Shown here: piece after piece, positions 15,757-25,768 of the stretch
How positions within the stretch are numbered: position 1 is the stretch's first letter
How the letters are laid out: each line of letters starts with the position of its first letter
DNA from: Faecalibacter sp. LW9
GTDB lineage: Bacteria; Bacteroidota; Bacteroidia; Flavobacteriales; Weeksellaceae
Assembly: GCF_034661295.1 (NCBI RefSeq)
Contig: NZ_CP141062.1
Coordinates: 2,666,001 to 2,730,000, forward strand
DNA: 64,000 nucleotides
Direction of reading: 5' to 3'
Program-made: the position numbers and the translations under genes
Notes under the pieces: model-generated
The model's input: the letters and a program-made list of their open reading frames with translations, nothing else
What the model was told of the DNA's origin: nothing
Databases searched by the model: none

Positions 15757-16704
15757 TTATTCCTTGTCTGTGCTGCGAAAAGGCATTTCTTGCAATTGTA
15801 AACTGCTGTCCAGAATGTATTTTTCCAATTCAAGAATTTGTTTCAACGACGCATAATCCACTTTATCGGGATCATCGGTTGGACGATGATAATCTGGATG
15901 TCCGCCCGTATGGAAAAAGAGCACGGGAATATTTACTTCATAAAAAGACGTTTGATCCGAACCACCTCGCCCTTCATAACCGGTGTAATGCTTGACAAAC
16001 TTGGAAGGATCGATTGTTGCAAAAATCTTTTCAAATTGAGGTGAAGTACCATATCCAATAATGGACACGCCATTTTCCTTATTTAATCGTCCAATCATAT
16101 CCATGTTCAACATCCAATGAATCGTCGATAAGTCCACTGTTGGATGCTGTACAAAATGACGAGAACCGAGTAAACCTAATTCTTCAGCACCAAATGCAAT
16201 AAACAAAAAATTGTAATTTTCTGTCGTAGAATTTGTAGCATAAACTCGTGCCAATTCCAATAAACCCGCCACTCCAGAAGCGTTGTCATCGGCTCCGTTA
16301 TGAATCATTCCCACACTATTTTCAGCCAAAGAACTGCCTTGTCTCCCTTCCCCAATGTGATCATAATGTGCCCCGATAACAATCGTTTTCCCTGCTCCAT
16401 TATCTAACCATCCTATGACATTACGGGCTGTCCGGATACTGTCCGGTACTATCACTCGTTTCACTCGCGCTTGAAACTCTTGGTAATAACCATCTGTACC
16501 CAATGGTTTTAGACCATATCGCTTAAAATGTTTAGCAATGTATTGCGCAGCCTTTTCATTCTCTTTACTTCCTGTCCCACGACCTTTCATTTGATCATTC
16601 GCTAATGCATAGACGTGTTTCTTTAATGTTTTTTCCTTGAATTGTTGCGCATACAGCCCTCCCCAAGACCATATTGTTATTCCTATTGCTAGTATTGTTC
16701 TCAT
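15757..16704 (-). CDS. Exported M28-family zinc peptidase
   Basis: 315 residues with an N-terminal signal peptide (MRTILAIGITIW, ending GLYAQ). Zinc-site residues are all visible: His in GAHYDHIG, Asp in NGADDNASGVAG, catalytic Glu in AFGAEELGLLGSRHF, Asp in NMDMIGR and His in TGGHPDYHRPTDDPDKV. M28 enzymes are aminopeptidases that trim extracellular peptides. It is monocistronic; on the minus strand TATTTTTG at 16716-16709 lies only 4 nt before the ATG, which suggests a leaderless or near-leaderless mRNA. Confidence 0.9.
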   Translation of the reverse strand: MRTILAIGITIWSWGGLYAQQFKEKTLKKHVYALANDQMKGRGTGSKENEKAAQYIAKHFKRYGLKPLGTDGYYQEFQARVKRVIVPDSIRTARNVIGWLDNGAGKTIVIGAHYDHIGEGRQGSSLAENSVGMIHNGADDNASGVAGLLELARVYATNSTTENYNFLFIAFGAEELGLLGSRHFVQHPTVDLSTIHWMLNMDMIGRLNKENGVSIIGYGTSPQFEKIFATIDPSKFVKHYTGYEGRGGSDQTSFYEVNIPVLFFHTGGHPDYHRPTDDPDKVDYASLKQILELEKYILDSSLQLQEMPFRSTDKE

Positions 16705-16820
16705 TACTCAAAAATACAGCATTTCGGTCAAGCTTTTGATTAATTATAAATTGAATAAAATATCTCAAAACTGCTGAAGATTAATCAAATTTATAATTAT
16801 CACTAATTCAATGCATAACC

Positions 16821-17428
16821 ATGGAAAAGAAATCACGGTTTACTAGAAGATCATTTCTAAAACTACTGGAGTTTTAACCCTTTTTTCCACCTTACCAACA
16901 TCGGTGAAAGCTTTTTACGAGGAAGTAAAAAAATTATTGTACCCCAAAAGAAAGTCCATCCAATAACAATCAATATTAATCAGCAACCCCTTTCGATCCC
17001 AGCAGACACCCAAGCTAGCTTGTTGGATGTTTTGCGTGAGCAATTGCATCTAACGGGCACTAAAAAAGGATGTGATCATGAGCAATGTGGAGCTTGTACG
17101 GTGCATATTGATGGACAAACAGCCTTGAGTAGTTTGACGATAGCCCATATGGTAACCGATAAAAAAATTACCACCATCGAAGGACTCGCTATGGGTGAGC
17201 AAATACATCCGATGCAAGAAGGTTTTATTGCGTGAGATGGATTCCAATGCGGCGATTGTTCCCTGGACAGATTATGTCGGCGATTGTGTGTGTGTAAACA
17301 AAGGAAAAAACAAATCTGAACAGCAAATCAAAGAATTTACGAATGGTAATTTATGCCGTTGTGGTGCTTACAATGGAATTGTTGAATCGATTGAAAAGTT
17401 GCAAACATATGAGACCTTTACAAATTAA
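16821..17428 (+). pseudogene. Molybdenum hydroxylase [2Fe-2S] subunit (PaoA-like), multiply frameshifted
   Basis: Starts at ATG 16821 with a twin-arginine signal (SRFTRRSFLK), as in periplasmic aldehyde oxidoreductase PaoA. Both iron-sulfur motifs are recognisable: GCDHEQCGACTVHIDG for the plant-type cluster, and FQCG...C with GNLCRCGAYNGI for the second. Coding sequence jumps frames after SFLKLL, near the KRKSIQ segment, at the second cluster (one base lost) and in a GT dinucleotide run near 17290. It also has an in-frame TGA at 17233-17235. No functional product is possible. It was the first gene of a PaoABC-like operon. Confidence 0.88.
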
Positions 17429-18400
17429 ACATCCAAAAAAAATTGCAGAAGCCTTGCGTTTAAAAAACTCAAGAGTTCACTTTATTGCTAGCGGAACCAA
17501 TCAATTGGATTTTATGAAAAAGCACATCGCACAACCTGAAACATTTATTGACCTTCAACATGCTTTATCGACGGATATCAAAGAAGAAAAAAAGCATATT
17601 GTCATTGGTGCAAATGTTAAGAATGCGACTCTAGGCGGACATTCCCTTATTTTACAGCATGTTCCACTTGTTGCAGAAGCGGTATTAGCAGGCACATCAC
17701 AACAAATTCGAAATATAGCCTCTACTGCAGGAAATTTAATGCAACGCACCAGCTGTGTTTATTTTTATGATCCGAATACACCTTGTAAAAAAAGAGCACC
17801 ACAAGCGGGTGCAGTGCTTTGAAAGGCGAAAATCGTATGAGTGCCATTGTCGGTTATAATTCGAATTGTGTAGCGACACATCCATCTGATCTTTGCATTG
17901 CATTAGTGGCCTTGGATGCTAAGGTATATCCTACCTCAAGCCGTCAATCTAAAATTGAAATCCCGTTTAAAGATTACCATAAACTACCTGTTAAAACTCC
18001 GTGGTTGGATCATATTTTACCCACGGATGCCCTTGTGAAGCACATTGAAATTCCAAAAGAAAATCTTCAACACCACTATGCGTATGTCAAATTACGAGAC
18101 CGAACATCTTATGCATTTGCATTGGTTTCAGTTGCTGCAGCGTTTCAATTGAATGGCGATCAGATGAAAAATGTTCGCTTAGCGTCTGGTGGCGTTGCCC
18201 ATAAACCGTGGCGATGGTTGGAAGCAGAGCAATACTTAAACGGAAAAGTCCCTACGCGATCAAATTTTATACAAGCTGCTGAAATTATTACATAAGATAT
18301 TCAACCCTTGTCGCAAAACGCCTACAAAATTGATTTGTTAAAAGGCGCTGTTCTTGTGGCGTTAGAAAATGCTTTAAATCCTAACTCAAAATCAAACTAA
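17409..18400 (+). pseudogene. Molybdenum hydroxylase FAD subunit (PaoB-like), broken
   Basis: CO-dehydrogenase flavoprotein-type FAD subunit from ATG 17409 (MRPLQIKHPKKIAEAL). The FAD motifs are visible as FIASGTNQLDFMK, VIGANVKNATLG and IRNIASTAGNLMQR, followed by the Cys-bearing FYDPNTPCKKR. A missing T near 17812 turns GCSALKGENRM into a stop; the second part runs to an in-frame TAA at 18293-18295; the last 34 codons (DIQPLSQNAYKIDL) remain in frame to 18400. So there is one frameshift and one nonsense codon. It overlaps the PaoA remnant by 20 nt. Confidence 0.87.
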
Positions 18401-18402
18401 CT

Positions 18403-19505
18403 ATGGCTTTTTTGATGAAACAACAGTTGAACGAACTTCAAATGAAGGACGTGTTGAAGGCTTTGCGAAAGTCACTGGAAAAGGAAAATATGGTTTGCCT
18501 TGGTCTAGTCATTTTATTGCAGAAGCGCTCTCGATGGGAGCTGAAAAAATTGGATGGCACCATCGAAAACCCCAACCTCAATCCCTATTATCAGGAGATT
18601 GGCAAATAGGTTATGGAATGGCGGTTGGCATGTGGCATGCTGGTCGTCAACAAGCCAATGCAAATTTAACGTTGACGCCTCAAGGCGATTTAATACTCCG
18701 CACCGCCATGACTGATATTGGAACAGGAACGGCGATGGTGAATGTGATGCATGAATTGACTGAATTTCCGAAACACCGCATCAAAGTAGAATTGGGTCAT
18801 TTGGATTTACCTCTTGCTCGAAATCAAGGAGGTAGTACAGGCTTAGCATCTATTGTTGGAGCCGTGCATTTGTTAGGGGAAGACTTTAAAAAAGCTCTAT
18901 TTGATTATGCCCAAAAGACCAACCCTTCGCTACAAGCGAAAGTTACGGAAACGATTCAAATTGACGATCAACATGTGGTGATTGGTCAAACGTCGATTCT
19001 TTTACCCACACTGTTTAAAAAAATCAGCTTCAAAAATTGAAATGGAAGCAACTGCTGGACCAGGAAATGAACGAGAAAAATGGGCATTTACGGTTTCTGC
19101 TACACATTTCTGTAAGCTTAAAGTTCACCGTTTTACGGGTTATGTCGTTATTGATCAAATGGTTGCGGTTGTTGATAGATGCCGTATAATTAACCCTAAA
19201 GCTGCTGAAAATCAAATCATCGGTGCACATTTAGTGGAATTGGGATGGCCCTTTTAGAAGAACAGCAGGTGGATGCACAATTGGGAACTTTGGTCGGATA
19301 TCATTTTGCTGTGAATGCCGATGGTCCAAAAAATGACGTGGCTTTTATTGATCAACCCGATCCTCATATCAATCAAAATGGAGCCAAAGGAATTGGTGAA
19401 GTAGGCATTATTGGAACAGAACCTGCCATTGCCAATACCATTTATAACGCTACTGGAAAAAGAATTCGAAGTTTACCGATTACGGCAGATAAAATATTAC
19501 GTTAG
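18403..19505 (+). pseudogene. Molybdenum hydroxylase catalytic subunit (PaoC-like), large deletion and frameshifts
   Basis: Family members are about 730 residues or more; only about 367 codons of space remain. The N-terminal RVEGFAKVTGKGKYG runs directly into the central segment beginning PWSSHFIAEALSMGAEKIGW, so roughly 1 kb was deleted. A T-run frameshift lies near the start, another near 19030 and another near 19250. The C-terminal cofactor region is recognisable, with NPKAAENQIIGAHLV and the active-site Glu segment GAKGIGEVGIIGTEPAIAN. The gene is dead. With paoA and paoB it shows the whole Mo-dependent aldehyde oxidoreductase operon decaying. Confidence 0.87.
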
Positions 19506-19516
19506 TGAATTATACC

Positions 19517-19555
19517 AAACGACTTATTTTTTTAGTATAAGTCGTTTGTTTTTTT
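19517..19555 (+). terminator. Rho-independent terminator after the paoABC-like remnant
   Basis: Perfect 11-bp arms AAACGACTTAT and ATAAGTCGTTT with a 9-nt loop, then a long T-run on the plus strand. Confidence 0.8.
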
Positions 19556-19611
19556 TCAGTGCAAATCGATTTTAAAGAATCAAATATCTGTATGATGTGA
19601 TTTTTGTAAGG

Positions 19612-19646
19612 TTTGTATCATTATAAAAAAAACATTTCTATTTTTG
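19612..19646 (+). promoter_or_regulatory. Promoter upstream of the small ORF and efflux operon
   Basis: TTTG at 19612-19615 and TATTTTTG at 19639-19646 with a 23-bp spacer. This fits the Flavobacteriia promoter at the long end of its spacing range. The small ORF starts 26 nt downstream. Confidence 0.5.
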
Positions 19647-19671
19647 CACCTCTATCTATCGACAATACTAA

Positions 19672-20001
19672 ATGAGCATTTTTAAGCGCTACATCTTATT
19701 TTTAATATTAGGTATTACACTCTTTTCTGAAGGATTAGATTGGAATATCCCATTTGTCGATAAATCTAAAGCCAAAGATAAATTAACTCAAATAGACAAA
19801 GTACAAGAATTAAATTCTTATATACTTCGTCTCAATAAAACTAGAAACTCCAAACAAAATGAAGTAAGATCAATTAATAGTAAAGACTATACATTTGATT
19901 TTACGAACACTATCTTTCATTACTACGAAATTTGTAGCATAATACCGCTATTTATTACCCATAAGGTAAGATCCTACCTGCATCTTCTTCAATTATACTG
20001 A
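19672..20001 (+). CDS. Hypothetical small protein ahead of the RND efflux operon
   Basis: 109 residues, not recognised. The N-terminus is one hydrophobic helix (MSIFKRYILFLILGITLFS), then a Lys-rich polar region (KSKAKDKLTQIDKVQELN) and an aromatic C-terminal part. It has a plausible promoter directly upstream and lies 59 nt before the membrane fusion protein gene, so it is probably transcribed into the efflux operon. It could be a small membrane accessory, a leader-type ORF or a chance frame. Confidence 0.45.
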   Translation: MSIFKRYILFLILGITLFSEGLDWNIPFVDKSKAKDKLTQIDKVQELNSYILRLNKTRNSKQNEVRSINSKDYTFDFTNTIFHYYEICSIIPLFITHKVRSYLHLLQLY

Positions 20002-20060
20002 AAAATAATTTAATACCAATTTAGACCTCATCTCTTTATTGATAATAAATTATTTAATAT

Positions 20061-21149
20061 ATGAATTCTAAACATCTTATGGTATGCTTAGCAGCATCAC
20101 TATTGGCTTTTTCCTGCAAAAAAACGGATGAAGTAAAGCAAGAAGAATCCAAATCATTGCCGGTATTCACAGTAAACAAAAAGGATACATTAGTAACCCA
20201 TAGTTATGTAACAGATATCCAAGCCAAAAAGAATATCGAAATTCGTTCACGAATGACAGGTTTAATCCAATCGATTAACGTGAATGAAGGACAATTCGTA
20301 AAAAAAGGGCAATTGTTGTTTAAAATTAACGATGCCGAATTACAAATGGAACTTTTAAAAGCAAACGCTACATTAAAGCAAGCGGATGCTGAAATTCGTA
20401 TTGCTGAAATTGAAGTAAAACAATTACAAAGCTTACACGAAAAACAATTTGTTGCTACGAACGAATTGGATTTAGCTAAAGCAAAATTAGCTGCAGCCCG
20501 TGCGAAACATTCGTTTGTATCTGCTGAAAAACAAGCAGTTCAACAAAAGATTAATTTTACAAATATAAGAGCTCCTTTTGATGGCGTCATTGATATGATT
20601 CCTTTTAAAGAAGGAAGTTTAGTGACAGATGGAGATTTATTAACGACTTTATCTCAATTGGACGAAATTTATGCTTATTTCTCTATTCCTGAAAATCGGT
20701 ATTTTGAATTGTTAGCGCAGGATAAAATTGGCAAGCACCACAAAATTGAATTGGTGTTACCAAATGGATCAAAACATCAATACAAAGGTTCATTAAAAAC
20801 AGCAGAAGGTGAAATTGATCCAACGACAGGTTCTATTCGATATAAAGTTGCTTTCGCCAATCCAGGAGGGTTAATTAAACACGGGACTTCAGGGAAATTG
20901 GAAATCTCTGAATACCAATCGAATACGATTATTATTCCTCAAAAATCTACGTTCTCTATCCAAGACAAAACATATGTTTTTGTAGTAGATCAACAGCATA
21001 AAGTGAAGATGAAAAACATCGAAACATCACAAACCATTGGAGAATCATACATTGTAACCAACGGATTAAACAGTGGCGAAACGATTGTCTATGAAGGAAC
21101 ACAATCGGTTCGTGATGGAGAAACGATCAAAGTAAAAACAAAAAAATAA
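20061..21149 (+). CDS. RND efflux membrane fusion protein (AcrA-like lipoprotein)
   Basis: 362 residues. SPII lipobox near the start (LLAFSC), so it is anchored in the inner membrane facing the periplasm. The family order is clear: biotinyl-lipoyl half motif (IEIRSRMTGLIQSINVNEGQ), a helical hairpin about 95-150, the second lipoyl half (NIRAPFDGVIDMIPFKEGS), beta-barrel and membrane-proximal domains. It links the RND pump at 21176 to the outer-membrane factor at 24276. The gap to the pump gene is 26 nt. The drug range cannot be read from sequence. Confidence 0.93.
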   Translation: MNSKHLMVCLAASLLAFSCKKTDEVKQEESKSLPVFTVNKKDTLVTHSYVTDIQAKKNIEIRSRMTGLIQSINVNEGQFVKKGQLLFKINDAELQMELLKANATLKQADAEIRIAEIEVKQLQSLHEKQFVATNELDLAKAKLAAARAKHSFVSAEKQAVQQKINFTNIRAPFDGVIDMIPFKEGSLVTDGDLLTTLSQLDEIYAYFSIPENRYFELLAQDKIGKHHKIELVLPNGSKHQYKGSLKTAEGEIDPTTGSIRYKVAFANPGGLIKHGTSGKLEISEYQSNTIIIPQKSTFSIQDKTYVFVVDQQHKVKMKNIETSQTIGESYIVTNGLNSGETIVYEGTQSVRDGETIKVKTKK

Positions 21150-21175
21150 CCTTAAATCAATAAAATTTTATCGCT

Positions 21176-24100
21176 ATGGTAGAAATGTTTATTCGACGAA
21201 AGGTTCTTTCGTTGGTCATCTCCATCCTATTTGTTTTGGTTGGAGTATTGGCATTATTTAAAATGCCCATTACCCAATTCCCCGATATTGTACCTCCTTC
21301 GGTTACTGTAACGGCCAAATATACTGGTGCCAATGCTGAAGTTTCTGCTGATGCCGTTGCACTTCCTTTAGAACGTGCCATCAATGGTGTTCCGGGAATG
21401 ACGTATATGTCGACTGTTACCTCAAATGATGGTTTAACTTTAATTCAGGTGTTCTTTGAAGTTGGGACGGATCCCGACTTAGCGGCCGTGAATGTACAAA
21501 ACCGTGTAACCACCATCTTAGACGAATTACCAGAAGAGGTTATTCGTGCCGGAGTTACAACAGAAAAAGAGGTAAACTCAATGTTAATGTACTTGAATAT
21601 TACGAGTACTGACGAAAGTCAAGACGAGCAGTTTATTTACAACTTTACAGACATTAACGTTTTACAAGAGTTAAAACGTATTGATGGTGTAGGTCGTGCC
21701 GAAATTATGGGACAAAAGGAATACTCGATGCGAGTTTGGTTAGATCCTCAAAAAATGAATTCGTATAACTTATCTGCAGATGAGGTCATACAAGCGATTC
21801 AAAAACAAAATATTTCTGCTGCACCTGGTAAAGTGGGTGAAACTTCTGGTAAAACATCAAGCCAATTACAATATGTTATCAAATACACAGGAAAATTCTT
21901 TGATCCTAAACAGTACGAAAATATTCCGGTTAGAGCTGATCAAACAGGAACTATTTTAAAACTGAAAGATGTTGCGAAAGTTGAATTTGGTGCCATGAAC
22001 TACGGTATGGTTTCGAAAACAAATGGAAGACCATCGGCGTCCATTATGATGAAACAGCGTCCAGGTTCTAACGCTTCTGAAGTAATTGAAAACGTAAAAG
22101 CGAAAATGGAGGAATTACAAGAAACTTCTTTCCCTCCTGGTATGGAATACAATTTAGCGTACGACGTATCTCGCTTCTTAGACGCTTCTATTTCTGCCGT
22201 ATTGGTAACTTTAATCGAAGCCTTTATCTTAGTTGGTATTGTTGTATTTATCTTCTTACAAGATTGGCGTTCAACATTAATTCCTGTATTAGCCGTTCCA
22301 GTAGCTTTAGTCGGAACGTTTGCTTTTATGGATATGTTAGACTTCTCGATTAACTTACTAACGTTATTCGCATTAGTTTTAGCCATTGGTATTGTGGTCG
22401 ATAATGCCATCGTTGTTGTGGAAGCCGTCCATGTTAAAATGGAAGAAGGATTACAACCTTTAGAAGCGACAATCGAAGCAACAAAAGAAATCGCAGGTGC
22501 GGTTGTGGCTATTACGATTGTGATGTCTGCCGTATTTATTCCAGTCGCATTCTTAGACGGACCTGTTGGAGTATTCTATCGACAATTCTCTCTAACATTA
22601 GCCATCAGTATCGTAATTTCAGGAATTAATGCCTTAACGCTAACGCCTGCATTATGTGCGATTATTTTAAAACCACACAATCACAACAAGAAGAAAAACA
22701 TTTTAGATATTTTCTTTAAGTTATTTAATAATTCATTCGAAAAAGTAACGCGTGGATATACTTCTATCCTATCTCGTTTTGCCACAAAGACAACTGTAAC
22801 GTTTGGAATCTTATTCTTATTTATCGGATTAACATTCGCTACGTCTAAAATTTTACCCGGAGGATTTATCCCAATGGAAGATCAAGGTATGGCTTATGTC
22901 AGTGTAACTACACCACAAGGTGCAACAGTTGAACGTACTGAAAAAGTATTGGACGAAGTCACAAAAATTGCACAAGGAATTGATGGAGTAGAAAACGTAA
23001 CAACGTTAGCGGGTTATAGTATTGTGACTGAAATTGCCGGCTCATCGTATGGAATGGCCATGATAAACATGAAAGGTTGGGACGAACGCGATAAATCGGT
23101 TAATGATTTAATTGCTGAATTAGCCGAAAAAACGAAAGGGATTGCAGATGCTCAAATCGAAGTATTTGCCCCACCTACAGTGCCTGGATTTGGAAACACC
23201 AGTGGATATGAATTACGTATTTTAGACAAGACAGGTGGTTCAATTGAAAATACGGATAAAGTGACAAAAGCGTTTGTGGAAGCCTTAAATCAAGCATCAG
23301 AATTAAAGAATAACTTTACAAGTTTTGATGCTACATTCCCTCAATATTTAATTCATATTGATTATGATTTAGCGACGAAAAAAGGTGTTTCAGTAGATAA
23401 TGCAATGTCTACGTTACAAACGATGTTAGGATCTTACTATGCTACTAACTTTATTCGTTTTAGCCAAATGTATAAAGTTATGGTACAAGCAAGTCCAGAA
23501 CATCGTGACACCCCTGAAAGCATTTTAAACTTATATGTGAAGAGTGAAAATGGAGAAATGGTTCCATTCTCTACTTTCATCAAAATTGAACGTGTTTACG
23601 GACCAGAAGTTTTAACGCGATACAATATGTATATGTCTGCCATGATTAATGGTGAAGCTGCAGATGGATATAGTTCAGGAGATGCTATTGCTGCTGTAGA
23701 ACGAATTGCAGAAGAGAAATTACCTCGAGGATTTAATATCGAATGGTCTGGTATGACACGTGAAGAAATCCTGTCTGGAAACCAAACGATTTATATTTTT
23801 GGAATTTGTTTGTTATTCGTTTACTTATTATTAGCCGCTCAATACGAAAGTTTCTTATTACCATTACCGGTATTATTAAGTTTACCTACAGGTATTTTTG
23901 GATCATATATTTCACTTGTAGCAGTGGGATTAGATAACAATATTTATGCGCAGGTAGCCTTAGTCATGCTGATTGGATTATTAGCTAAAAATGCGATTCT
24001 TATCGTTGAGTTTGCCATCCAAAGGCATAAAGATGGACATGCTATTATTCCTGCAGCAATTGAAGGAGCAAAACAACGTTTACGTCCAATTTTAATGACA

Positions 24101-24286
24101 TCTTTTGCCTTCGTCGCTGGATTAATTCCATTATGTGTAGCTTCTGGTGCCGGTGCAGTTGGTAACCAATCGATTGGTATAGCAGCAGCAGGTGGAATGT
24201 TAATCGGTACTATCTTCGGATTGGTCATTATTCCTGGATTATACATCTTCTTCGCTAAATTAGAAAACAGAAAAAATGAAGCATAA
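21176..24286 (+). CDS. RND multidrug efflux permease (AcrB/HAE1 family)
   Basis: 1036 residues, normal length. It starts MVEMFIRRKVLSLVISI, continues ITQFPDIVPPSVTVTAKYTGA, and has the proton-relay helix IGIVVDNAIVVVEAVH with its Asp, plus the typical FIPVAFLDGPVGVFYRQFS and LLAKNAILIVEFA segments. Twelve membrane helices and two large periplasmic loops are evident from hydropathy by eye. It is a proton-driven exporter forming a trimer with the fusion protein and the outer-membrane channel. The stop overlaps the start of the channel gene by 11 nt, so translation is coupled. Confidence 0.95.
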   Translation: MVEMFIRRKVLSLVISILFVLVGVLALFKMPITQFPDIVPPSVTVTAKYTGANAEVSADAVALPLERAINGVPGMTYMSTVTSNDGLTLIQVFFEVGTDPDLAAVNVQNRVTTILDELPEEVIRAGVTTEKEVNSMLMYLNITSTDESQDEQFIYNFTDINVLQELKRIDGVGRAEIMGQKEYSMRVWLDPQKMNSYNLSADEVIQAIQKQNISAAPGKVGETSGKTSSQLQYVIKYTGKFFDPKQYENIPVRADQTGTILKLKDVAKVEFGAMNYGMVSKTNGRPSASIMMKQRPGSNASEVIENVKAKMEELQETSFPPGMEYNLAYDVSRFLDASISAVLVTLIEAFILVGIVVFIFLQDWRSTLIPVLAVPVALVGTFAFMDMLDFSINLLTLFALVLAIGIVVDNAIVVVEAVHVKMEEGLQPLEATIEATKEIAGAVVAITIVMSAVFIPVAFLDGPVGVFYRQFSLTLAISIVISGINALTLTPALCAIILKPHNHNKKKNILDIFFKLFNNSFEKVTRGYTSILSRFATKTTVTFGILFLFIGLTFATSKILPGGFIPMEDQGMAYVSVTTPQGATVERTEKVLDEVTKIAQGIDGVENVTTLAGYSIVTEIAGSSYGMAMINMKGWDERDKSVNDLIAELAEKTKGIADAQIEVFAPPTVPGFGNTSGYELRILDKTGGSIENTDKVTKAFVEALNQASELKNNFTSFDATFPQYLIHIDYDLATKKGVSVDNAMSTLQTMLGSYYATNFIRFSQMYKVMVQASPEHRDTPESILNLYVKSENGEMVPFSTFIKIERVYGPEVLTRYNMYMSAMINGEAADGYSSGDAIAAVERIAEEKLPRGFNIEWSGMTREEILSGNQTIYIFGICLLFVYLLLAAQYESFLLPLPVLLSLPTGIFGSYISLVAVGLDNNIYAQVALVMLIGLLAKNAILIVEFAIQRHKDGHAIIPAAIEGAKQRLRPILMTSFAFVAGLIPLCVASGAGAVGNQSIGIAAAGGMLIGTIFGLVIIPGLYIFFAKLENRKNEA

Positions 24287-25724
24287 TATCTTTCCAAAAA
24301 CAATAGCTTTAGGTGTATTCGCATTTGCTCTAGCAAGTTGTAAAACACCTCAAGTCGCGCAAATAAAACAAGTGGATGCTATTCCACCATTGGAAGCTCT
24401 TGAAGAAAATCCTGGGGCGATGTTTACTACTTTGAACCTTAGAACGTATTTCAACGATCCTGATTTGATTCGATTATTCGATCAAGTAGTCGTTGCAAAT
24501 CCTGATATTTTAATTGCCCAACAACGTGTGGAAATGGCGAATAGCTATTTACAACGCGCTAAAATGGAATTGTTACCTTCTTTAGAAGTTGGAGTAATTG
24601 CATCGGGAACACGTTACGGAAAATATACGATTGATGGTGTAGGGAATTACGACACCAATTTATCTTCAAATATTACTGAAGAACAAAAAATTAACCGAGA
24701 TTTCTCTCCTAATTATTGGGCAGGTGCAAGATCGAGCTGGGAATTGGATTCTTGGGGGAAATTAAAAAATCAACGTGAAGCAGCTCAGAAAAGATTTTTA
24801 GCTTCTGCTGAAGGTGTTAATTTATTAAAAGTTGAGTTATTCACTGATATTGCGAATCTTTATTATCAATTAGTCGCGCTAGACGAACGCTTAAAGATAT
24901 ATGAAGAAAACTATCGTTTACAACAGCGAGCTTTTGAGATTATTAAAGCACAACGTGCCACTGGGAAGGCAACCGAATTAGCCGTACAACAATTTAATGC
25001 ACAGGACAAAAATATCTTGGCTGAAATCGAACACCTTAAAGTAGAAATTGTTTCTGTAGAACAAGCTATTCAAACGCTTACAGGAAATTACGGAGGTCAA
25101 GTGAAGCGTGGGACTAATTTGATGGAATCAAACAAAAAGATTTTATCAAAAGAGATTAATATTCAAAATGTCATCCACGCTCGTCCAGATGTAGCAGCTA
25201 ATTATTTGGTTTTAGAAGCTTCTCATGCCGATGCTAAAGCTGCAAAAGCCGCATTTTATCCTAAAATCGGTTTCGATGCTCAATTAGGATTAAATTCATT
25301 TTCTGTTGAAACATTTTTTAAACCTAGTTCTTTAGCCGGACAATTGTTAGGAGGATTAATGGTTCCAATTTTTAATAAAGGTCAGTTAAAACACGAATTT
25401 AATATCGTTTCTAAAGAACAAGAGATTGCCTTTTTAAATTATCAAAAATCCGTGACCTCATCGTTTAATGAACTACAAGCCATTTTAAAACAGATCACCA
25501 TTTTTGAGAAAGTGTTGAACCTAAAAGCCGAGGAAGTAGCTTATTTAGAGAATGCAGTTGAGGTTTCCAATGAATTGTATATCACGGGATATGCCAATTA
25601 TATGGAATTAATTAATGCACAGAAAAATAAACTACAAGCGGAATTGGATTTATTGCAAATCAAAAATGAAAATACCCGTAATAATGTGTTATTATTTAAA
25701 GCATTAGGCGGAAAATTGGATTAA
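24276..25724 (+). CDS. Outer-membrane efflux channel lipoprotein (OprM/NodT type)
   Basis: 482 residues. SPII lipobox ALASC near residue 20. Two structural repeats rich in long helices are present, with signatures WELDSWGKLKNQREAA and the second-repeat RPDVAANYLVLEASHADAKAAKAA, then FYPKIGFDAQLG. It forms the trimeric outer-membrane duct of the efflux system encoded by the two preceding genes. Third gene of the operon; a strong terminator follows within 45 nt. Confidence 0.93.
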   Translation: MKHNIFPKTIALGVFAFALASCKTPQVAQIKQVDAIPPLEALEENPGAMFTTLNLRTYFNDPDLIRLFDQVVVANPDILIAQQRVEMANSYLQRAKMELLPSLEVGVIASGTRYGKYTIDGVGNYDTNLSSNITEEQKINRDFSPNYWAGARSSWELDSWGKLKNQREAAQKRFLASAEGVNLLKVELFTDIANLYYQLVALDERLKIYEENYRLQQRAFEIIKAQRATGKATELAVQQFNAQDKNILAEIEHLKVEIVSVEQAIQTLTGNYGGQVKRGTNLMESNKKILSKEINIQNVIHARPDVAANYLVLEASHADAKAAKAAFYPKIGFDAQLGLNSFSVETFFKPSSLAGQLLGGLMVPIFNKGQLKHEFNIVSKEQEIAFLNYQKSVTSSFNELQAILKQITIFEKVLNLKAEEVAYLENAVEVSNELYITGYANYMELINAQKNKLQAELDLLQIKNENTRNNVLLFKALGGKLD

Positions 25725-25740
25725 TCCATTATCAAATGAA

Positions 25741-25768
25741 AAGCCTGAGCAATCGCTCAGGCTTTTTT
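25741..25768. terminator. Bidirectional terminator between efflux operon and lplA
   Basis: Perfect 10-bp arms AAGCCTGAGC and GCTCAGGCTT with loop AATC and T-rich flank. It sits between convergent genes and can serve both. Confidence 0.85.

Noticed and set aside
17280-17300. GT dinucleotide run as a phase-variation switch for paoA
   Set aside because: The gene has several other lesions, so switching the run could not restore it.
22000-22410. 136-residue minus-strand frame opposite the RND permease
   Set aside because: Antisense shadow of a conserved gene, Thr/Lys-rich without any domain.
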